DNA of 38,746 nucleotides, taken from NCBI GenBank assembly GCA_023231475.1, contig JALJEE010001366.1:1-38746 (forward strand), given 5' to 3'. Position numbers and translations under genes: made by a program. Shown here in pieces: positions 33,257 through 38,746 of this stretch. The stretch's first letter is position 1, and the number at the start of each line of letters is the position of its first letter. The stretch is from Seison nebaliae. Lineage: Eukaryota > Rotifera > Pararotatoria > Seisonacea > Seisonidae. The notes below the pieces were generated by a model that did no database searches, had not been told where the DNA came from, and saw only the letters and a program-made list of their open reading frames with translations.

Positions 33257-35191
33257 CTAAGATTGATATCGATTTTGTATCATACGTTTCATCACTTCTA
33301 ATAATTCAGTTAATTTCGGTGAACCATTTGAATTGATTTGTTGCCATTCGTGTTCAGTGAGAACACGATTGAAAACTTGTTTCTCTGCGATCTTCAAATC
33401 TTGTTTATGTACGAGAACATTTCTTTTTGTTTCTTCTTCTAACAGAATTCGTTCGTTGCCTTTCCCGTTCGCCAATTGATCGAAAGCAAAAGCGAAACAT
33501 GAAATTAAATCGACTAGTGGATCGTTGTGTTGGAATTTTCTTGGATGAGTTGGAGGTGTAACTTTGCGTTTGGGCGAGTAGTGTCGTTCGTTCTCTCTCT
33601 TTGAATTGACGGGAATGAGATAAGTGTTAATAACGGAATTTCGTGGCATAACAGATGCAGCTGATTTCTCTCTCTCTTCGTTACTTCTCAATTGTTTCAA
33701 TTCATTACGAAGTTGAGCTATCTCATTCAATATTTTCGAATTATCTTCTTTCGGTCTCAATTGTTCTCGATTCTGTTCGATACGTTCAGGAATGGTATCA
33801 TTATGCCAATCATGCCATTCCGTCTGTCGATGAACATTGAATGCTTGAAGATTTAATGCTGATTCGATATCGTTCGAATAATAAAGTTCGAGATGTGCAG
33901 TCATTTGTCGGAGACGGATATTTGGCATTTTACTCTCGAACAATTGAATGAAATCGAGACTGTTGTTAATGTTATGTGTGACAATTGATTGTTTCATCAA
34001 TTGAAATAATGAGGCGATGAAAATGGAAATGAAGATGATATGATAATCATTCACATCACATCCAATGATCATATGATCCCAAAATAAGAGGAGAACATTC
34101 TCGTTGAGATATCCGATGAATCCATTCTTCACCAATTCACTTAACCATTGAACATTCATTAAATTTTGATCATCCATCTGATTGATGGAAATATCATATT
34201 CATCGATATTCCTCAATATATCCACGATATCCATATCGTTATGATTTGTGAGATAAGAAGTTATTCGATTTTTTATCTGATTTAATTCTCTTCCATACAT
34301 CTCATCATTAACAAGTAGAAAACGATTACCAATTGTCCGTAAAAAATTACCAAACATCATCGAACTATTCTCATTCATTTCACTATCTTTCAATTTCTCC
34401 AATTGCTCTTGTTGTTGTTGTTGGAAGGCTAATACGATTGGCATTAACAATAATCCTCGATGAGATTTGGATGAATCAGAACTTTTATGATGTATCAATA
34501 AAATATCATTCATTCGTCTCATGAAATCACTCATTGAAAGATAATTTCTCAAATTATTTTTCTGTTCAAATGACGTTCTCAATTTCAAATTTCCATCCAT
34601 ATTATTATTATTATTCCTTCGATTATAATTCGTAGTCATCCGATTATTATAGTTGTTGCTATTGTTGTTGTTGTTGCTACTATTGTTGTGAATGTTGTCA
34701 TAATGGAGAATGATGTCCCACAAACGATATCGTAACGACGTCGGCATATAAAGTCGAATGAGAAAAATGTGAAATTTCCGTCGGAGATTTTTCCTAGCAC
34801 CAGAATTCTGATGATTATCATTCATCATTCGCAGTAGTCCATTAATGAAGATATCGGAAATTAATTGATCTTTCGTCTGTTCGCTCTCTTCTGCTTCGTT
34901 CACTCGTAATCGATCCATTTCTAAATGGATATGTTTATCGAGAACTTTCGATAAGTAATTCGTCCAATCGTTCAACTGAATCGTTCCTGTTAGTCGGTTC
35001 ACCGCTCTCTCCACTACATAACTACTCTCGTTTCCACTCAAACTATTGAATGTGGGTAAACGTTGTTCGTTGATCTCAGATTCGACTGCACGTTTCAAAG
35101 TCTCGCTAAACGATTGCCATTCTTCATTCTCCAGAATTTCACCTCGACATTCCTTCATCCACATCGAACTATGTTCGTTGTTTCTCCTCAT
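33257..35191 (-). CDS. Orphan 644-residue protein, possible degenerate TBC-like domain; single exon
   Basis: One uninterrupted frame from ATG (35191) to TAG. An in-frame TGA lies seven codons upstream of the ATG, so the start is fixed. The N-terminal 150 residues are helical and charged. Around 145-170 the stretch LIRLYMPTSLRYRLWDIIL resembles the entry of a TBC (Rab-GAP) domain, and about 350-385 reads WLSELVKNGFIGYLNENVLL then LFWDHMIIGCD, like the C-terminal half of TBC domains (WF...Y.....VWD). The catalytic IxxDxxR and YxQ motifs are not visible. An Asn-rich insertion (about 170-200) and a short Gln run (about 258-262) interrupt it. Near residues 490-515 a coiled coil (ILNEIAQLRNELKQLRSNEE) is likely. 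No signal peptide or membrane segment is clear. It lies tail-to-tail with the RhoGEF and head-to-head with the kinase gene. That it is a real gene is clear; the TBC idea is inference. Confidence 0.8.
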   Translation of the reverse strand: MRRNNEHSSMWMKECRGEILENEEWQSFSETLKRAVESEINEQRLPTFNSLSGNESSYVVERAVNRLTGTIQLNDWTNYLSKVLDKHIHLEMDRLRVNEAEESEQTKDQLISDIFINGLLRMMNDNHQNSGARKNLRRKFHIFLIRLYMPTSLRYRLWDIILHYDNIHNNSSNNNNNSNNYNNRMTTNYNRRNNNNNMDGNLKLRTSFEQKNNLRNYLSMSDFMRRMNDILLIHHKSSDSSKSHRGLLLMPIVLAFQQQQQEQLEKLKDSEMNENSSMMFGNFLRTIGNRFLLVNDEMYGRELNQIKNRITSYLTNHNDMDIVDILRNIDEYDISINQMDDQNLMNVQWLSELVKNGFIGYLNENVLLLFWDHMIIGCDVNDYHIIFISIFIASLFQLMKQSIVTHNINNSLDFIQLFESKMPNIRLRQMTAHLELYYSNDIESALNLQAFNVHRQTEWHDWHNDTIPERIEQNREQLRPKEDNSKILNEIAQLRNELKQLRSNEEREKSAASVMPRNSVINTYLIPVNSKRENERHYSPKRKVTPPTHPRKFQHNDPLVDLISCFAFAFDQLANGKGNERILLEEETKRNVLVHKQDLKIAEKQVFNRVLTEHEWQQINSNGSPKLTELLEVMKRMIQNRYQS

Positions 35192-36384
35192 ACTCTCTCA
35201 CCACACTCTTCACCAACCAAAAAAAATCCCATTAATCCTTTCACTTATTCACTCTCCAGAAACGAAGTGTCTAGACTTATTTGAGAGAGTTTTAACTTCT
35301 TCTTCATCATTATCAACGCTGGTGGTTCAATGTTCATAACATCTACAGAAACATCATTCAATTCAATCATTTACCTGTTTAACGGAAATATGATTTCCAT
35401 TTCATACAAAAATCATGAGCTGGGAAATAACTACCAGAGAACTAGTCATATCTTCAGTTATTACCTAGTCAGTTACCAACAAAACTAACTAACTAACTAA
35501 CTTCTAAGAGTTAACTAGTTAGAGTCTGGAAACAATGTATAGTAAGAATTAGTTTTAATCTCTATCTCATCTTTTCCATGTCATATTCTTATCTCCAACG
35601 TCTCAGGTAAAATTTCTTCCAATATCAATTCTTTCTGATCTGCGATAGACGTGACAATATGAAAGAAATTTGTATGTTGAAGAAGGGGAGAGAAGAAGAG
35701 GTGCATCTCAATTACATAGCACATAGATTTTATTATCGTTTTCCAATGTCAATTTTAGCTTGTTCGTAGATGAGTAACGGTCAAACTAAATACTCATCTG
35801 TTATTGAAAAAAACAGATAAAGATAAATCAGTTGGAGTCATTTACTTTCTATAAATATCAGAAGCAATTCTATTTTCCTCACAATCATCTTCTTCATTTT
35901 CATTTTCTTTTCTCTTCTCTTCTCTTCTCCCATTAAAATATTCATTTCAATCTTTTCAAATGATTATCGTTCATGTGACCACAGACCCTTTCCTTGAAGT
36001 GCATTCAACTATAAATTCGATTGCATGAAAAATTCATAATATTATGATGATTTCTTTCGCAACTTTCGTTTCTATTGGAAAAGATGTGTGGTCGCATAAT
36101 CGATCATATGAAACTATCAACGTCTCTCCATCTCATTGGAATGGGAAGCTCGTCGAATAAATATCTCTCATTATTTCTTTGAATAAAATTCTCATTGTTT
36201 ATTCCAATTTTCCGACTCGATTTTCCTAAAATAATCTTTTAATAAATTCATCCAATTTTTTTACAGTTCTCTCTCCGCAACACGTCAAATAGTTACGTCC
36301 ATTTAATTGGAAGTTCTTATGTCAAATTGCGAATAGATTGTGAAAATAACTTTCTTCATTCCTTCTCTCGCTTTTCTCACAGAA
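35192..36384. other. Divergent intergenic region
   Basis: About 1.2 kb between two start codons pointing apart, so it should carry both promoters. It contains an (AACT)n run at about 35482-35502 and a TCTTC/TTCTC pyrimidine tract near 35887-35931. The ATG at 36385 follows a good acceptor (TTTTCTCACAG ending 36382), so an untranslated first exon of the kinase gene may lie here. Confidence 0.45.
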
Positions 36385-38746
36385 ATGACGAATGACGTGA
36401 TGAACGAGAAGAAAAGAAAGTTGTATACGGCATCTGGAAAATATTCTTTCCATCTCGACGATATTATCGGTAGAGGTGCATTCTCCCGCGTCTATCTCAG
36501 TTATGATAAGAACAATAATCAGTATGCCACTAAAATATTCTCGCCAATTCATGACGAGATCTTCAAGAAAGAAAATGAATTGATGAAACAATTGAAACAT
36601 GAACATATCATCCAATGGTATGATTTTGATATTATCGATAAAGTTCACTTCATTTTTAATTTCTATTTAATTCCGTTTATTTCCTTTTATTTCTATTTAT
36701 TTCCTTTTATTTCTATTTAATTCCGTTTAATTCAATTCTTCGTTAATTTTCCTCCATTTTCTCATTTTCTCATTCATTTTTTTTTGAATGACTAGCAATT
36801 TTTTTATTGAATGGAAAAGTGATTTTGTTAATGTCTTTCAGATGTGCAACGCTATCATCATGGAATACAGTAATTTGGGATCATTACAAAAAATGTTGAA
36901 AACGTCAAAATGTCGATTAGGATTAAACGAGCGATTTTTCGTCTCATTTACCGGACAATTTGGTTAGTTCGACAGCTCTTTTTTCGTGATATTTTCCTAT
37001 TCATAATTTTCTCTAGAATATTTTACTTACGAATTTTTGCATTTTTTAAAATTTTTTTCCAGAAATTTTTTTTTAAAATTTCTTTCCAAAAATGTTTTTT
37101 CAAATGTTTTTTCCAGAAATTTTTTTTCTAGAAATTTTTTTTCAAATTTTTTTTCCAGAAATTTTTTTTCAAATTTTTTTCCAGAAATTTTTTCTCCAGA
37201 AATTTTTTCCCAGAGAGACAATTCAAAAAAATATATTTTTAATATTTCTTTTTTATCATAGTGAGTGCGTATAATTATATGGTGGAGAAGGATGTGCGAC
37301 ATCGAGATCTGAAACCGGGAAATATTCTCTTATTCAGGAAGGACGATTATGATCGTCATGGTGTGAACATATGTCTCAAATTCACAGATTTCGGACAAGC
37401 CAAACAGGATTTTGGTAAAAATGATTTCAATTCATTTCCTTGTGGTACTCCAGCGTACGCACATCCCGATATTCTGAATGAATTCTGGTATCAACCTGAT
37501 CAGCAATCACGTGTCGATACCGAATTCTGGAGTATTGGAACGACCTTTTATCAGATGGCGACGGGATTACTTCCATTCGAATTAGACAGGACGAAAGAGA
37601 AAAATTCCAATCGTAATCGTCTTGTTCAATTGAAGAAATCTCGTCCGTTCAATGCGATCTCTGGTTATGTGAATGAGAAAGGAGAAACGAATTATTCGAC
37701 TGAATTACCTGCACATTGTACTTATTCGAGACAGTTGAAAAGGTGGTTGATTAATAAACTTAATCGATTATTCGAAGTAGATGATAATGATTTTTTAACA
37801 CCGAAACAATTCGAACAATTGATGGAATCATTCATTCATAATATTGATGTCTCTTATCAAATATTTCCTTCGACATCTGTCCATCATTTGTATATGGGCT
37901 CCCAAACGACAATCAATGAATTAATTCGATTAACAATTCGATCGATCAAATCGACATATTCATCTTTTTATCTCTTTTGGAATGAGAATAAATTTCTCTT
38001 CAATTCGACCGATAAAATTTCTGAAATATTTCCAGATGTTCCATCAGATTATTCGGAGAAATCGTTCTCCGTTATTCCCATCAATTTATCGTTAAAATGT
38101 GAACGACAATTATTCCATCAACTTCTCCATAAATCTCAAATGATCTCTCCTGTCTCATATGCTGAATTATTGAAGAAGATTTTGAATGAATTGAAATCTT
38201 ATCGAACTGAATCTCATCTTCTCCAACAACCAATAACAGATGAGGATAATGATGATTCTTATGATTTATGTTCTGATGCTAATCTCCTTTTGAGTATGAG
38301 AGAGAAATTAAGTTTAACTTTATTTAATTTCTTTATTTAATTTCATTCAAATTAATTTGGAATTTTTAATTTTAGCAATTCTTGATAAGTTATTAAAGAA
38401 GAAGAATAATGAATTATCATTTCAAGCGGCATATTCGTATCGATTATATTCCATTTGTTCCGATCATATTCAATCCATACAAAAGACAATTGAATTACGA
38501 GAGAAATTATTCTTTCTTCTCCAATCGGTCTTGAAGGAAATTGATACAAAAATCAATTTGAAAATTATCGAATTGAAAATAGAAATGAATCAAATTCCTC
38601 TAATGGTCGGCAATCTGAGAAAATGGAAACAAAATTTTGTCTTCGCTAACGTGAAGGAAATCATGGAAAAGATATCGGAAGAATTGAAATTAATTCCATC
38701 GATGAGGGAAGATTATTATGTCGATATAGGATGGCTGAATGATCAG
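36385..38746 (+). CDS. TBK1/IKK-epsilon-like protein kinase (partial, runs off the window)
   Basis: Exons: 36385-36642, 36842-36962, 37262-38311, 38376 to the end; 600 residues so far, in phase throughout (human TBK1 has 729). Kinase domain: glycine loop GRGAFS (29-34), Lys50 in YATKIF, HRDLKPGN with Asp142, DFG at 169-171, activation loop ending CGTPAYAHPD, then DTEFWSIGTTFYQMATGLLPF. The HPD in place of APE and the NAISGYVNEKG.TNYSTELP block are typical of TBK1/IKK-epsilon, and Ser184 is the likely counterpart of the activating Ser172. A ubiquitin-like domain (about 290-370) and the start of the scaffold helical domain follow. Known family role: phosphorylation of innate-immune and autophagy adaptors. 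The ATG chosen sits 27 residues before the glycine loop; intron 3 (38312-38375) splits the helical domain. Confidence 0.9.
36655..36735. repeat. Tandem pyrimidine repeat in kinase intron 1
   Basis: About five units of the type TTTATTTCYTTTTATTTCTA / TTTAATTCCG within the 199-nt first intron. They expand an intron that would otherwise be as short as its neighbours. Confidence 0.75.
37040..37215. repeat. Degenerate tandem repeat in kinase intron 2
   Basis: About ten repeats of a 12-14-base half-unit, CCAGAAATTTTTTT alternating with TCAAATTTTTTT, fill most of the 299-nt intron. Each CCAG or CTAG resembles a 3' splice site. The false frames on both strands (FSRNF, FEKKFLEKK strings) come from this repeat. 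Confidence 0.85.

Noticed and set aside
36340-36384. Kinase start upstream of 36385
   Set aside because: The upstream start would be GTG, not ATG, and a good splice acceptor lies at 36381-36382. The ATG at 36385 gives the usual spacing to the glycine loop.
36910-37302. Overlapping Phe/Lys-rich frames on both strands
   Set aside because: They are produced by the tandem repeat in kinase intron 2; the kinase reading frame explains the flanks.
1-38746. CRISPR arrays, tRNA or rRNA genes, bacterial operons
   Set aside because: No evenly spaced direct repeats with unique spacers, no tRNA A/B-box pairs with a cloverleaf and no operon-like gene packing were seen; the DNA is intron-bearing eukaryotic sequence.

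Overview
The window is nuclear DNA from a small-genome animal. It is AT-rich throughout, its genes are interrupted by spliceosomal introns with GT...AG ends, and most introns are only 39-65 nt long. The gene set is metazoan: a TBK1/IKK-epsilon-type kinase, a Trio-type RhoGEF, a secreted GH18 chitinase-like protein and the tRNA methyltransferase Dnmt2. An arthropod, and within that an acariform mite, fits best (AT-rich compact genome, very short introns, chitinase-like protein, Dnmt2 kept). That placement is inference; no sequence search could be run. All exon joins below were made by hand from splice signals, reading phase and family resemblance.

Left part (1-9.1 kb). The C-terminal exon of an unidentified plus-strand gene ends at 128. 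It converges on a complete six-exon Dnmt2/TRDMT1 gene (345-1808, minus). Upstream on the same strand lies a four-exon GH18 chitinase-like gene with a signal peptide (2177-3396). A plus-strand gene for an unrecognised secreted, glycosylated, cysteine-containing protein starts at 5340 and can be followed through four exons to 6223. Fragments of other orphan genes lie near 4.3, 6.4, 7.4-8.1 and 8.8-9.1 kb.

Middle (9.1-18.1 kb). This part is gene-poor. It holds a 1.27-kb terminal-inverted-repeat element (9719-10988) flanked by an 8-bp direct repeat and filled at both ends with a repeated 15-bp motif, and a smaller, decayed relative at about 13.9-14.26 kb. The rest is AT-rich DNA with microsatellites.

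Right part (18.1-38.7 kb). A 12-exon RhoGEF gene with DH and PH domains runs from 18142 to 32623 and includes one intron of about 9.9 kb. It ends in a low-complexity tail with Q and N tracts. It converges on a single-exon gene for an orphan protein with a possible degenerate TBC-like fold (33257-35191, minus). That gene is divergent from a TBK1/IKK-epsilon-like kinase (36385 to the window end, plus), whose introns are filled by tandem pyrimidine-rich repeats.

The genes do not form one pathway. Apart from neighbourhood there is no sign of a functional cluster, and nothing bacterial, viral or CRISPR-like was seen.
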